DNA of 64,000 bases, taken from IMG/VR virus record IMGVR_UViG_3300025087_000036, positions 62,001 to 126,000 of that record. One strand, given 5' to 3'. Of the stretch, positions 8,602 to 19,233 are shown in pieces. Source of the DNA: a virus. The translations under genes were made by a program, and so were the position numbers. Position 1 is the first letter of the stretch. Each line of letters starts with the position of its first letter. Below the pieces are notes generated by a model. It made no database searches, had not been told where the DNA came from, and was given only the letters and a program-made list of their open reading frames with translations.

Positions 8602-11600
8602 GTGAAAATTTGCCATATAAGTGATATACACATACGCTTGAAAGACAGACAAGAAGAGTACATTGAAGTATTCAAGGAACTGTTCAAGATATTAGGAGAA
8701 ATCAAGCCGGATAGAATACTACTAACAGGTGATATTGTTCACTCAAAAATAACAATGTCTCCTGAATTGATCGTTGTTACTAGATGGTTTTTGAGGCACC
8801 TAGAAAAGATAGCTCCAATTGATTTGATTGCTGGGAACCATGATGTTAACACTTCAAACAAAGATAGGCTTGATGCTCTATCTCCTATTGTGGAAACCAT
8901 AGACAACACTGGAAACGGAATCAATTACTACAAAGCAACGGGACTATATCAAGTGGGAGACAGCAAATTTCACTATGGGGTCTACAGCATTTTGGACGGC
9001 AAGACAATCAACTTAAAAAAGAGTGATAAGGAAGATGGCCATGTCTACATAGCTTTGTTTCATGGGCCAGTTGTTGGGTGCAAGCTAGAGAATGGTTACA
9101 TTTTTGAAGATGCTTCAACCTCTATTAGAACATTCAATGAGTTTGATTTCGTTATGCTTGGGGACATTCACCATAGGCAATTTTTGAGAAGCAATGAAAC
9201 AGCAGCATTTTGTGGTTCCTTGATACAACAGGATTTTGGGGAAGAACTGGAAAAGGGTTTCCTGTTGTGGGATATCAAAGAGGACAAAAGCTTTACCTGC
9301 AACTTTATGAGTGTCAAAAACGATTGTGGCCTTGTGACAATTCATGCCAATGAAATTGAGTCTTTACCGGATAAGCTTCCTAGCAAGTGTAAGATTAGAA
9401 TCATATGGGAAGAGAATGTTTCTAGGTTGGAGATTCTTAGAGTAAGTGGATTGATACGGGACAAGTACAACCCACAAAGTATCCAACTAGCCTATGTTCC
9501 TGTTGCTGGAAAAATGAAGACCATCCATATTGAGGGAGAAAATCTTTCCGATCCAAATGTACAAAGATCAACCCTAAAGAGATGGTTTGATGGTAAGCTT
9601 GAATCAGATGATATTGAAAAAATATTGGAGTTGGATAAGCAGATTACGGATGGTCTGTCTACCAACCTAGAGGATTTTTCAAATTCAACTTGGGATCTGA
9701 AAAAAATGCGGATCGAAAACTTCATGTCATATGGAAGTCCAGTAGAGATTGACTTTGAGAATATGGTTGGAATAGTTGGTTTGTTTGGGCTCAATGCTTC
9801 TGGAAAATCTGTTATCATTGATGCTATAATGTATGCCTTGTTCAACAAGACAACTAGGAACATCAAGAATGAGAACTTGGTAAACAAGTACACAAGCAAT
9901 CCAACTTGTCAAGTGGATTTGGACATTACCATAGGTGGAGATGACTACCAAATTACTAGATCCACAACTAGAAAATATAAGAAGACGGGGGAGTTTATAA
10001 ATGCCAAAACAGATGTTGATTTTAAGAGGAAATCAAGTGATGGTAAATGGGAAGACTTGAAGGAAGACCAAAGGCCAAAGACAGAAAAGATCATTCGTAA
10101 TGCTATTGGAAGCTTCGATGATTTTGTGATAACGTCTTTATCTTCGCAGTCAAAGAATAACGAATTCATAAACCAAGGCCCAACCATGAAATCAGAAAAC
10201 ATGCTTAGGTTCCTTGGCCTAGATATCTATAGTAGGAAGCATGATGTGGCAAAGGATATGCTTAAGACCGTGGACTATGAGATGAAAGGACTGAATTTAA
10301 ACGGGGGGTTGGAACTAGTCAACACAACAAGGGACGATTTGAAAGAGAAGAAAACTGAATTGTCCGAGTTAAAAATTAGGGTGAACAGTATTAGCCTGGA
10401 CATAGAAGCCAATCAGGAAAAGATTGGTGACAACAAATCCCAGATAAATAGCTCAATCAAATTGAACCGTAGTCATGAGGATATAGAAAAAGACAAGGTT
10501 AAGCTGGAGGGGGAAATATCTTCTCTTGATACCACTCAAAAAAAATTGGTTGAGGACGCAAGAAAGTTAAAGGGTGATGCTGAAAAAGTTGAAGCATCTT
10601 TGCTTAGTGAGGATGCACTACGGACCCTTTATGAAAAGAAAGCAACTCACGATAAATTGAAAATAAGTGGGGACGATTTGGTTAAGAACATCGAATCAGA
10701 CAAAAGGTTGCTTAACCTATACCGTGGGGATTTATCCAAAGATGATGAGTGCCCTGTTGCATATGACCCCAAACACTCTACTTGTCCATACTTAGCTGGG
10801 CATGAGCAAAGAAAGGGTGATTGCCTAGTATTACTTTCTACTGTTGAAAAGAAGGTTGGGCAAAAGAAAACAATAGAGGATGAAATATCTTCTCTTGGAT
10901 ATGTAGTAACTGAAATAGATGACAATGATAAGAAGCTTGAGGAAGTGCAAAAGTTTACTAGTTCCCTTACCAAAATAAAACGAGACATAGAAAATACGAT
11001 TGGGTTGATTGAGTCTAAGCAATTCTCGTTGAAGTTAGTTAAAAATCAGTTGGCAGTAGCAGAAGAAAATAGGTTGGCGTTAGACAAAAATGTTGAGTTG
11101 AAAAAACAGATAGAGGGGTATGAACTACAAATTAAGGAACTTAAGAAGAGCTTAAATTTGGTGAACACTAGGATTGTTGATACGGAAAGGAGTGTGGCTA
11201 TAGTAGAGGCCAGCCTTGAAAAGCTAGAGAGGGATCTATCCATCTATGAAGAAAAAAGCAGGGGGGCAAAGTTACTTGGTGAGTACATAAGGGCATTACA
11301 CAAGGATGCAATTCCAGCTATGCTTCTTAGGGGGCACCTTTCAGTTATCAACCATGAGATCAATGTTGTCTTGTCTAGTGTGGTTGATTTTGGGGTGTTC
11401 CTAACAATGGAAGATGATTCAACAGATGTTGAAGTTGTTATGAAGTACGATATAGATGACACAAGACCAGCACAAATGGGCAGCGGTATGGAAAAGCTAC
11501 TGATAAATATGGCAATTAGGTATGCCCTGCTTTCAATAAGCAGCTTGAACAAACCTAGTGTCTGGATAATAGATGAAGGTTTCGGTGTCTTAGATTCAAC

Positions 11601-11766
11601 CAACCTATACAACGTAGCAAAGTTCTTTGACAATGTTAGGGGGGCATTCAAAAACATTATCATCATAACTCACATTGATGCCCTGAAAGATGTCGCGCAA
11701 TGGGTCATTAATGTCGAAAAGAAGGGGGGTGTTTCTTACATAAATGATGCTGTAAGGAATATTTAG
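8602..11766 (+). CDS. Fused Mre11-Rad50-type nuclease/ATPase (gp47-gp46 fusion)
   Basis: 1054 residues, GTG start. Residues 1-345 are an Mre11/SbcD-type nuclease: HISDIHI, LLTGDIVHS, AGNHDV, HGP and GDIHH metal-binding motifs in order. From about residue 365 the chain becomes Rad50/SbcC: Walker A GLNASGKS near 398, long coiled coils, a central Cys-rich turn, ABC signature GSGMEK near 960 and Walker B VWIIDEG near 987. In T4 these are separate proteins gp47 and gp46 that resect DNA ends for recombination-dependent replication. Here one uninterrupted frame encodes both. The hook is odd: cysteines at about 717 and 728 are ten residues apart instead of CxxC. Confidence 0.9.
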   Translation: MKICHISDIHIRLKDRQEEYIEVFKELFKILGEIKPDRILLTGDIVHSKITMSPELIVVTRWFLRHLEKIAPIDLIAGNHDVNTSNKDRLDALSPIVETIDNTGNGINYYKATGLYQVGDSKFHYGVYSILDGKTINLKKSDKEDGHVYIALFHGPVVGCKLENGYIFEDASTSIRTFNEFDFVMLGDIHHRQFLRSNETAAFCGSLIQQDFGEELEKGFLLWDIKEDKSFTCNFMSVKNDCGLVTIHANEIESLPDKLPSKCKIRIIWEENVSRLEILRVSGLIRDKYNPQSIQLAYVPVAGKMKTIHIEGENLSDPNVQRSTLKRWFDGKLESDDIEKILELDKQITDGLSTNLEDFSNSTWDLKKMRIENFMSYGSPVEIDFENMVGIVGLFGLNASGKSVIIDAIMYALFNKTTRNIKNENLVNKYTSNPTCQVDLDITIGGDDYQITRSTTRKYKKTGEFINAKTDVDFKRKSSDGKWEDLKEDQRPKTEKIIRNAIGSFDDFVITSLSSQSKNNEFINQGPTMKSENMLRFLGLDIYSRKHDVAKDMLKTVDYEMKGLNLNGGLELVNTTRDDLKEKKTELSELKIRVNSISLDIEANQEKIGDNKSQINSSIKLNRSHEDIEKDKVKLEGEISSLDTTQKKLVEDARKLKGDAEKVEASLLSEDALRTLYEKKATHDKLKISGDDLVKNIESDKRLLNLYRGDLSKDDECPVAYDPKHSTCPYLAGHEQRKGDCLVLLSTVEKKVGQKKTIEDEISSLGYVVTEIDDNDKKLEEVQKFTSSLTKIKRDIENTIGLIESKQFSLKLVKNQLAVAEENRLALDKNVELKKQIEGYELQIKELKKSLNLVNTRIVDTERSVAIVEASLEKLERDLSIYEEKSRGAKLLGEYIRALHKDAIPAMLLRGHLSVINHEINVVLSSVVDFGVFLTMEDDSTDVEVVMKYDIDDTRPAQMGSGMEKLLINMAIRYALLSISSLNKPSVWIIDEGFGVLDSTNLYNVAKFFDNVRGAFKNIIIITHIDALKDVAQWVINVEKKGGVSYINDAVRNI

Positions 11767-11786
11767 ATATACAAAGGCTGGTGTTT

Positions 11787-12437
11787 ATGGTTGAATATGA
11801 ATCAATTGTGTATGATCTTTCTCCATTTGAAATAGGTTGGATCAACAACATCATAGTTGACAGTGATGCAGACGAAGGTGTGCAAATCAAGGTTAGTTTT
11901 GATGCTGGAAAGTCATATCAGACCACTTCCACAATGAACGAAAAAACCACCATTAACAAGCCATCCACTGGTATAAAGGTGAAAATAACTCTCAATAATC
12001 CAGGTGCCCAAAGTATTTATAGAGTAAAGACAACTGGTTTTTTTCAAAACTACAGTGTTGGAACAGAAATAGTATTCATTAAAAGATCTTCCGAAGAACA
12101 GTTCGCCACCAAATTAGGGGGGAATGGTAGGTATCAAATCTATCTCCCAAGGGGTGTGTATGATGTGTATGTCAAAAACGACATTGGAAAGCTAGACCAA
12201 ATTATGTTTGACTTCAATCCAGAGACAACTTTTGATATACCAACCCATAGGTTGGATAAGGAAAACACAATAGAACAATTTATGAGAGATGTGGATTGGG
12301 TTAAATATTGTATCTTTGACACATTCGACGATAAGGACAAAATGAAAAATGGATCGGCATACATTGATATTGATGGTGACTTGTGCAATTTTGAAACAAA
12401 CACCAAATGTAGGTATTGGGCGATAGGGTTTGATTGA
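11787..12437 (+). CDS. Unknown protein, probably virion-associated
   Basis: 216 residues from ATG 11787, which has AAAGG at a suitable distance; a GTG six bases earlier is too close to it. Beta-rich composition with an IYLPRGVYDVYV stretch resembling small Ig-like or jelly-roll segments. No enzymatic motif seen. It starts the fibre/adhesin gene group, so a structural role is likely. Confidence 0.55.
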   Translation: MVEYESIVYDLSPFEIGWINNIIVDSDADEGVQIKVSFDAGKSYQTTSTMNEKTTINKPSTGIKVKITLNNPGAQSIYRVKTTGFFQNYSVGTEIVFIKRSSEEQFATKLGGNGRYQIYLPRGVYDVYVKNDIGKLDQIMFDFNPETTFDIPTHRLDKENTIEQFMRDVDWVKYCIFDTFDDKDKMKNGSAYIDIDGDLCNFETNTKCRYWAIGFD

Positions 12438-12439
12438 AT

Positions 12440-13045
12440 ATGATAACAGTTAAAAAAAGACGAAAGACAATCAACGGTATCCAAATAACGCTCATGGAAA
12501 AAATAGTTTCTGGGGTGGAATTACAACAGGAAAGTTTTGCCTCCCCAGAAACAGAAGAATCGTTACGGGCTTACATAGACTCCCAACTAGAATCAATCAC
12601 AATCCCCCAACAAGTTTCTCCCATTGATCAAACCTCTCCGCAACCAAATGTTACAACTCAAGTTGTCCAATTTTCAGAAGAGGCGTTAGATATTTCTACA
12701 GAAAGCTTTCTGGGTATTGTTACAAATAACCCAGTTGATGGTAGCATCCTTGAATACAATGGCGATGTTGGGAGTTTAATTTGGGGACAAAAATATGACC
12801 CAACAGAAATATTGGAAGCCATTGAAGCAATCAATGGCCTGGTCGAAGATATACAAGACTTGTTGGGCACCCACACCCACCTTGCCGACCAGATATATGG
12901 TGGAGAGTTTCCAGACCCAGATTATTCTTTTGCAAATGAAGTAAGGGTGGCAACCGTCACATACAAAAATTCTAGCAATGTTGACAAGTATGATATCAAG
13001 TTCAATGCTGTTACGAATTCTCTTGATATAGCATACATCGGATAG
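12440..13045 (+). CDS. Unknown small virion-type protein
   Basis: About 201 residues. ATG 12440 is preferred; a TTG at 12434 overlapping the previous stop is possible and is nearer to the AGGG upstream. Positively charged N-terminus, a Pro/Gln/Thr-rich linker, then a helical EAIEAINGLVEDIQDLLG segment. It precedes two large fibre genes without a gap and may be a linker or chaperone for them. Not recognised. Confidence 0.55.
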   Translation: MITVKKRRKTINGIQITLMEKIVSGVELQQESFASPETEESLRAYIDSQLESITIPQQVSPIDQTSPQPNVTTQVVQFSEEALDISTESFLGIVTNNPVDGSILEYNGDVGSLIWGQKYDPTEILEAIEAINGLVEDIQDLLGTHTHLADQIYGGEFPDPDYSFANEVRVATVTYKNSSNVDKYDIKFNAVTNSLDIAYIG

Positions 13046-13051
13046 AGAAAC

Positions 13052-16000
13052 ATGGGTATAACACTAACCTCAAACTCAAGAGATCCAAGTGGGGCTTTTC
13101 AAAATTCCCTTGAGCTTCCGATTCCTCCGATATTAAATTACCCAACCTATTTATCTGGATATTACAACCTAACCGGATTTTCAACGGAAAATAACCTCAT
13201 TGGTTTTTCTGTGAACAGTGTCTTATACACTGGATCAAATACGGCCTTGGCAGAAGTCTGGATAGGTCTTAGTGATGATATTACTTTTTTCATGTATAGT
13301 GGGTCATCCGATATATTACAAGATCCTGGGGATACGTCCTATAAATGGGATACTTGCGATATTATTGCAACCATATTTGCCGCAAGTGGAGAAACATCCA
13401 GAGGAACTTCTGATCAAGAAATAAATTTGTCATTTCCAGGAAACCCAGCCTATAGCGCGAACTACTTAACAAATTATCAGCATTACCTTGCTGGTCGTGG
13501 AGATTCGGTGTTTAGTGGGTATGATCTATTTGCCAAATTTAGTGGGGATCTTGTTTCTTTGGATATTAGGCTATCTTCTGAAACTGCCCTCCAAGGGTTG
13601 TTTCTAAGGGTTAATGAACAACAGGCTTATGATGATGGCTTGGGGTATCCATGGGAATACTTTTATGGGTGGCCAAGGGCAATTCAAGATCAGACTTCTG
13701 GGTATCATCATTGGAGAACAATATTACCATATGCCAATGTGCTTACCAACTATAGGTGGCCGGTTTGTGATTTGGATTCAACCACAAATCTTTTGGGAAC
13801 AACTGGTCACAATAGACTAGGGATAATGATCAAGTTTTCAAAGCTACAGGATAACGATATATGGTATCACTACTACGCAAGGGCAAACTTTAACCTACCA
13901 AACATCCTAGATGGAAACTTGGGTGATCTTTATTGGGGATACGATAATGATGTTTTGAAATTTAGGACGTTTCCCGGAACAGCAACAACGTGGTCAACTT
14001 TTTATAGCTGGATTCCAACCATGGAATTTTCAGACTTTATAGATCTTACCTACGATGGGGTTGACTACGCAATAGCAGATAAAAAGTCAACGTATTCAGT
14101 TGTGCAAAGTGATGTTGACTATAGCGGATATTCCTGGTATTGGCCAGGGACAGATAACTTATTTCTTGGCGGCTATGTTCCTGTCTTTACAGAACAAGAT
14201 GAACTAGGTCTTTCTGGATCATCCAAAACTGTTTTTAAGGATGGGGTTGGTAACTCATATACAGGAGATAACAGTTCGCAGATTGCCAGAGAATTCTCCA
14301 AGGTGATAACCTATGATTCATCCCTGCTAACCGATAACGTGATTTCGGCAGTAACATTGTCTGGATATGTGTATAACACAGTAACAACATCGGACAGTGG
14401 TTCATGCACAGCTAATACATACATCTTGCACACAAAGATGTTTGATGGGAGCTTTGGCTTAGTTGATGGATCATCACTAGTGAACAAAAAATTAGTGAGG
14501 TCTATGGTTGAAGATGTTGAGCTAAGGTTCACAACAACCAAGGTGAATTCAGATAGACCATCACCAATTACAACATACATCAATTGGGGGGATGGAAATT
14601 CGGAAACGATAACTTGGAATACTGGTATAACATCGGCAAGTACCTATAGTGGATCGACTCATAAATATCAATCGGCAGATATGGTGTATACGGTTTATGC
14701 TTCTGCTGTAACACTAGAACAATCTGCTGTAACAAACCCAGGGTATCCTGCTGATATCTTTGAGGGGTATTGCACGGTATATACTAGACCACCAATGTAT
14801 GTTAATGAAGATGGGCTTTGCTATTGGTATAGATTTGATGATGATAACTGGTCTGCCGATACCATGGGTAATTCAAATATTACCACAATTGTCGGTGGAG
14901 CAATGTACAATTCATTGGGTCTTATTGGGGGTTGTTATAGTGCATCATCTAGTGGATACCTTGTATTGGAGAATCCGTTGTACCCATTTGAGTTTGGAAC
15001 AAATCACTACACAGGAGAAACCAATCAGTTATTGGAAGCAGACACAAGATCAGATTGGACATTTTGTTGTTGGGTTAGAGATAGGTTACTAGTTGGAAGC
15101 AGGGTGTTACTAAGAAAGTATGATGATGTTTCTACAACGATTGTTTATACGTTTGGCTATACCATAGATGTAACCGGATTGTACTTTACATTTCCTGGTG
15201 GGCAATCTTCTTATGTGCCAAACATAATTGCCAATGACACTTGGAATCACTTGTGCTACACAAAAAATGGCAGCACCTTAACAGTTTATGGTAATGGATC
15301 AAAGTTGTATGAGACAGAATCTTTGTCTGGGTGGGCACACAACTTTAGCGGAAATAGCAATAGGGTGTTGGGGTTGAACTCTAACATTCTAATGGACGAT
15401 CTTAGGATATACAATCGTGCTTTGAGTGAACGAGAAATTTGGGATATCAATAAGCTCAAGATATTCGAAACCAAATTTGACACCGCTGTGCTTGACAATG
15501 GTAATGTGTTAATAGACCCAAGTGGGAACTACGATTCAAATTCTCAATTTATGAGGAACGTATCGGACTTCAAATTTACACCATGGGTTGATGATGCTTT
15601 GCTACCGGCAGCAGACACACAAACTTTGTATTGGTATTCTGCTCAAACCAATGTTGCATTATCTGGAATGGATTATGGGTACGTATTCCTAGAAGATGGG
15701 TATGTAAACACCTTGTCATATTCCGATGATTATCTTTCATTCAACTCGTCTGGAAAATCAGAGTTGACCATACAATTTTATGCTAAGTTCCCAGCGGCAC
15801 AAGTTGTGGCAGGAACAAAAAGATATGTGGCAAGCATCATGAAAAATGGTGACACAGAAAGTGATCAGATATTTGGGGTTTCAGTTTGGCCAAATGCTGT
15901 AAACGGAGATGGAAGATTATTGTTTAGCGTAAAGACTATGGACGGGTTCACAATACTTAGTTCATCAACAAACTTCTTTGTGTCAGATGTATGGCACCTA

Positions 16001-17161
16001 TACACTATACAGTTTGCTAGTACATTTGGAACGTATGCATACAGATTATATAGGGATGGAGATTTGATAAAGCAGGAACTTAATGCCGGTCTTGTTGGAA
16101 CCAATTATACATTGGATACTAACAACCCTAGTTATGATATTAGGGTGTTGCCGATATTTAATAGTGGGGAGTATTTTGCAAGCAACAAAGAGGTATACAT
16201 ATCAAACATCAAGATTTGGAAAAGAGCGTTACCAATAAATGACATTGTGAAGGAATACAGAAACATCCTAAGCGTTGATAAATTTGGGTCTGTGTATGGA
16301 ACAGAATACTACGAGGACTTAACTATTTCGTCTGCTATTTCTTTCAACATTTTTGACAAGGAAATACGTTGCCATGAGATAGATGAAATTGGACCGATAG
16401 ATGGATTGATTGGACTATTTAGATTTGACGGCAACAAGGCAGACAGTGGATTTAGTGGTTGCTCAATGACAGATGATTTCGACGGGTTGCATAGGTTGTA
16501 TGCTTATGGGGGTGTTAGCAGAAATCATGCTAGTGGGTTGTATGTGTATGGGGACAAGTATCAAATAGGTTTAAGCACATACTCTTTGAATCAGGTTCAT
16601 GAAATATCTTTACCAGTTGACATACAATTAAGCGGAACATTGGTTATGACTGTGAGAGATTTGGATATGGAAATAGTCACCAATGTTCCTGGTGAATCAA
16701 CGTATGATTTTAAGCTAATGGGTATCGGGGATTGGTTATTGTATTTCAACTTTTCGTTTGCCTTTGACAATGATACCGGCGATGAATGGTTATCTTCAGA
16801 GATAGAGGGATCAGAGACAAACCCAACGACCTTTGATTATCTTGGGTATACACCATATGTTGGTTGGCATACCTACGCAATATCTTGGGATCAAGATTAT
16901 GCTTACCTTTGGATCGATGGGGAACTGGAACAAACAAAGGTGCATAGTTTATCCACACCAATTACAACGGTAAAGATTCTAAATAACGACCTTGCCGTTG
17001 GTTCATCTTCATTCAACTTTTCGTGTATGATTGGAGAGCTTAGAATCTATGACAAGAGGCTAGATGCTGTAGAAATGAAAATTCTAAACGAGATAAATAG
17101 GAGCCAAATGTCTATACGAAATGATATGACAATTTTTTCTTCTGGAAGGATAAAGGAATAA
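13052..17161 (+). CDS. Large adhesin/tail-fibre protein with three LamG-like domains
   Basis: 1369 residues. A PKD-like segment (YINWGDGNSETITW) lies near residue 510. Three concanavalin/LamG-like jelly rolls follow at about 583-803, 893-1070 and 1116-1350, each with the family pattern W-x-H/T-Y, a DG turn and a closing DLRIYNRAL, NIKIWKRAL or ELRIYDKRL strand. LamG folds bind glycans or proteins, so this is a good receptor-binding or virion-decorating adhesin. The stop overlaps the next ATG (TAATG), indicating co-translation with the fibre at 17161. Confidence 0.75.
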   Translation: MGITLTSNSRDPSGAFQNSLELPIPPILNYPTYLSGYYNLTGFSTENNLIGFSVNSVLYTGSNTALAEVWIGLSDDITFFMYSGSSDILQDPGDTSYKWDTCDIIATIFAASGETSRGTSDQEINLSFPGNPAYSANYLTNYQHYLAGRGDSVFSGYDLFAKFSGDLVSLDIRLSSETALQGLFLRVNEQQAYDDGLGYPWEYFYGWPRAIQDQTSGYHHWRTILPYANVLTNYRWPVCDLDSTTNLLGTTGHNRLGIMIKFSKLQDNDIWYHYYARANFNLPNILDGNLGDLYWGYDNDVLKFRTFPGTATTWSTFYSWIPTMEFSDFIDLTYDGVDYAIADKKSTYSVVQSDVDYSGYSWYWPGTDNLFLGGYVPVFTEQDELGLSGSSKTVFKDGVGNSYTGDNSSQIAREFSKVITYDSSLLTDNVISAVTLSGYVYNTVTTSDSGSCTANTYILHTKMFDGSFGLVDGSSLVNKKLVRSMVEDVELRFTTTKVNSDRPSPITTYINWGDGNSETITWNTGITSASTYSGSTHKYQSADMVYTVYASAVTLEQSAVTNPGYPADIFEGYCTVYTRPPMYVNEDGLCYWYRFDDDNWSADTMGNSNITTIVGGAMYNSLGLIGGCYSASSSGYLVLENPLYPFEFGTNHYTGETNQLLEADTRSDWTFCCWVRDRLLVGSRVLLRKYDDVSTTIVYTFGYTIDVTGLYFTFPGGQSSYVPNIIANDTWNHLCYTKNGSTLTVYGNGSKLYETESLSGWAHNFSGNSNRVLGLNSNILMDDLRIYNRALSEREIWDINKLKIFETKFDTAVLDNGNVLIDPSGNYDSNSQFMRNVSDFKFTPWVDDALLPAADTQTLYWYSAQTNVALSGMDYGYVFLEDGYVNTLSYSDDYLSFNSSGKSELTIQFYAKFPAAQVVAGTKRYVASIMKNGDTESDQIFGVSVWPNAVNGDGRLLFSVKTMDGFTILSSSTNFFVSDVWHLYTIQFASTFGTYAYRLYRDGDLIKQELNAGLVGTNYTLDTNNPSYDIRVLPIFNSGEYFASNKEVYISNIKIWKRALPINDIVKEYRNILSVDKFGSVYGTEYYEDLTISSAISFNIFDKEIRCHEIDEIGPIDGLIGLFRFDGNKADSGFSGCSMTDDFDGLHRLYAYGGVSRNHASGLYVYGDKYQIGLSTYSLNQVHEISLPVDIQLSGTLVMTVRDLDMEIVTNVPGESTYDFKLMGIGDWLLYFNFSFAFDNDTGDEWLSSEIEGSETNPTTFDYLGYTPYVGWHTYAISWDQDYAYLWIDGELEQTKVHSLSTPITTVKILNNDLAVGSSSFNFSCMIGELRIYDKRLDAVEMKILNEINRSQMSIRNDMTIFSSGRIKE

Positions 17162-19185
17162 TGGCAAAGCTTGGACCAACAAAGGTGTTTGGTGACTTAG
17201 GGGTATCTGATTCTATATCAAGCAAGAATGTCTATATTGACAGACTTGGTACAGATGAAAGTGTTGGTTTGATTATTGGTAATATAGCAGACGATAAGTT
17301 TGTCCATCTATTGACAACAGGTGTTACCATCAATATCAGAACATCAACTGTTCCCTATGTAGCTGCGTTCACAAATTACAGTGGGGCAAATCAGTTTAGC
17401 ATATTTGGCGCTGGGTTGAATGATGGTCACTATGGACACATGAAAATTGGTACAAGTGGATCTGTCTTAGGCAGTAGGTATGGCTTAATGCAATATGATG
17501 ATGGCAACCAAACCTCTGGTGTATTAAAGATCAAGAACACAGCATCATCCCCCAAGATAGAGTTAATAGCTGGAACCAATACTGGAATAACCATAACCGA
17601 TGGTGAAGTCATAGTGAATGCAGCAGGGGGAACCTTGCTGCTTGGAACGTCCGCAGACGCTATAAGCATTGCCCAGGATGGAACCATAGCACTAAAGACA
17701 AACACTGTCGCTAACGCCAACGTAAGCATTAGTGGAACAGTTGGAGTTGGTATGGCTGTGGGGGCAACTGCCTCTGACACAAGGGTGTATTTTGGATCGA
17801 ACTTAAACTATATTCAATATGATGCAACAGCAGATGATGGTGGTGGTGCCTTACAAATAAACAAAAAGATAAACCCACTAAAAGCAGACTTAACCCCCAC
17901 CGAAACTATGATAGGGCAAGATGGATATGAGGGTCCACAAATTGGCTGGTCTCCATTCTGGTTTGATGATTTCAACAACAATAACATCGACGAATACACA
18001 ATAACTGGATCATACGCAGCTACCTATCCAAAGATAGAGACAAATACCGGGAATCTTCAAATATTGCAGAGTGATGTTGCATTGGTGGTGCCAGGAGTCT
18101 ATACTGGAAATGGTTTATATTTTCCACTAAAAAATGCCAGCACAATTTTGTTTGCAAACAAGATGCGATATTTCACGATGAGGTATAGAGATAAAACAGC
18201 ACCAGGAAACATCTCATACACTAGTGGGTATTTAGCTTGGAAGAAAAATACAGACACAGGTTGGTCTGCAACAAATAGGCATAATTTTGTTTTGCAGACA
18301 GGCGGAACAAAAGTTTGGCATCAATCATGGTTGGATATGTCAGACGATGGTTCCAACTGGTCTGGATCATCAACTTCAGAATACATATCAGACTTGATGA
18401 TACATTTCAATGATCCAATGAGTGGTGCCGGCGGAAATGATGCCCAAGTTACCATTGACTATTGGGGTGTTGGGCATAGAGGATTCGAACAGCGGTTTTC
18501 TTCTAGCGATATGTATCATTGGGGGGATGTTGAAATACAGGGGGATCTGTCTGTTAGTGGTGGTGTGCAATTTGGTGCCATGTCGGCAACATCATTATCC
18601 TACCCAAGCGGAACTTACAAATATGAATACCTAAATGCCGGTGCTGAATTATGGAGTACATTACACTTCACCAAATATCCACTAATGTCATTTGGTGCTG
18701 GATACCAGTATGGATATATGAGTGTGTCAATAACCCCGTCTGGGTCTACCCCAATAACTACAGGGTTTGGAGAAACCATATGGCATGTACCCATGAATTG
18801 GGTAACTGGAACCCCCATAACCTTTGATTATGGTATGGGCATATCATCTTCCATGCCAATACTTGGGTATATGGATGTTTATTGGTCTGCAAATACGCAC
18901 TCATTTAACGCTGTTGGTGATGAGGCTAATTATCTTGGTAGAGAATATTCTACTGCTAGATTTAAGGCGTGGCAAACAACAGGTGTTTCGGTTTATTCAC
19001 AAACATTTAGGTTGGTTGAGGATATAGAATTATCTGCCGATGGAACAATGTCTAGTGTTCCAATTTATAGGGGTGATCAGGTGGCTATGAGATGGTATAA
19101 TAAACAAGCATCAACGGTATCAGGAACAACTGCAACAACAGCTAAAATGATGTACATAAGAATTAAGTATCTAGCCAATAACTAA
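17161..19185 (+). CDS. Tail fibre/spike-like protein
   Basis: 674 residues starting at the overlap with the previous stop. The N-terminal third has short beta repeats of the kind seen in beta-helical fibre shafts (KIKNTASSPKIELI, VSISGTVGVG). The C-terminal half is aromatic-rich and probably globular. No protease or lyase motif was seen. Together with the LamG protein it likely forms the host-recognition apparatus; identity is inferred from composition and neighbours. Confidence 0.6.
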   Translation: MAKLGPTKVFGDLGVSDSISSKNVYIDRLGTDESVGLIIGNIADDKFVHLLTTGVTINIRTSTVPYVAAFTNYSGANQFSIFGAGLNDGHYGHMKIGTSGSVLGSRYGLMQYDDGNQTSGVLKIKNTASSPKIELIAGTNTGITITDGEVIVNAAGGTLLLGTSADAISIAQDGTIALKTNTVANANVSISGTVGVGMAVGATASDTRVYFGSNLNYIQYDATADDGGGALQINKKINPLKADLTPTETMIGQDGYEGPQIGWSPFWFDDFNNNNIDEYTITGSYAATYPKIETNTGNLQILQSDVALVVPGVYTGNGLYFPLKNASTILFANKMRYFTMRYRDKTAPGNISYTSGYLAWKKNTDTGWSATNRHNFVLQTGGTKVWHQSWLDMSDDGSNWSGSSTSEYISDLMIHFNDPMSGAGGNDAQVTIDYWGVGHRGFEQRFSSSDMYHWGDVEIQGDLSVSGGVQFGAMSATSLSYPSGTYKYEYLNAGAELWSTLHFTKYPLMSFGAGYQYGYMSVSITPSGSTPITTGFGETIWHVPMNWVTGTPITFDYGMGISSSMPILGYMDVYWSANTHSFNAVGDEANYLGREYSTARFKAWQTTGVSVYSQTFRLVEDIELSADGTMSSVPIYRGDQVAMRWYNKQASTVSGTTATTAKMMYIRIKYLANN

Positions 19186-19233
19186 CACTTATTAGATGGG
19201 TGGTGTATTATAAAAGCTAATTTTGAAACAGGG

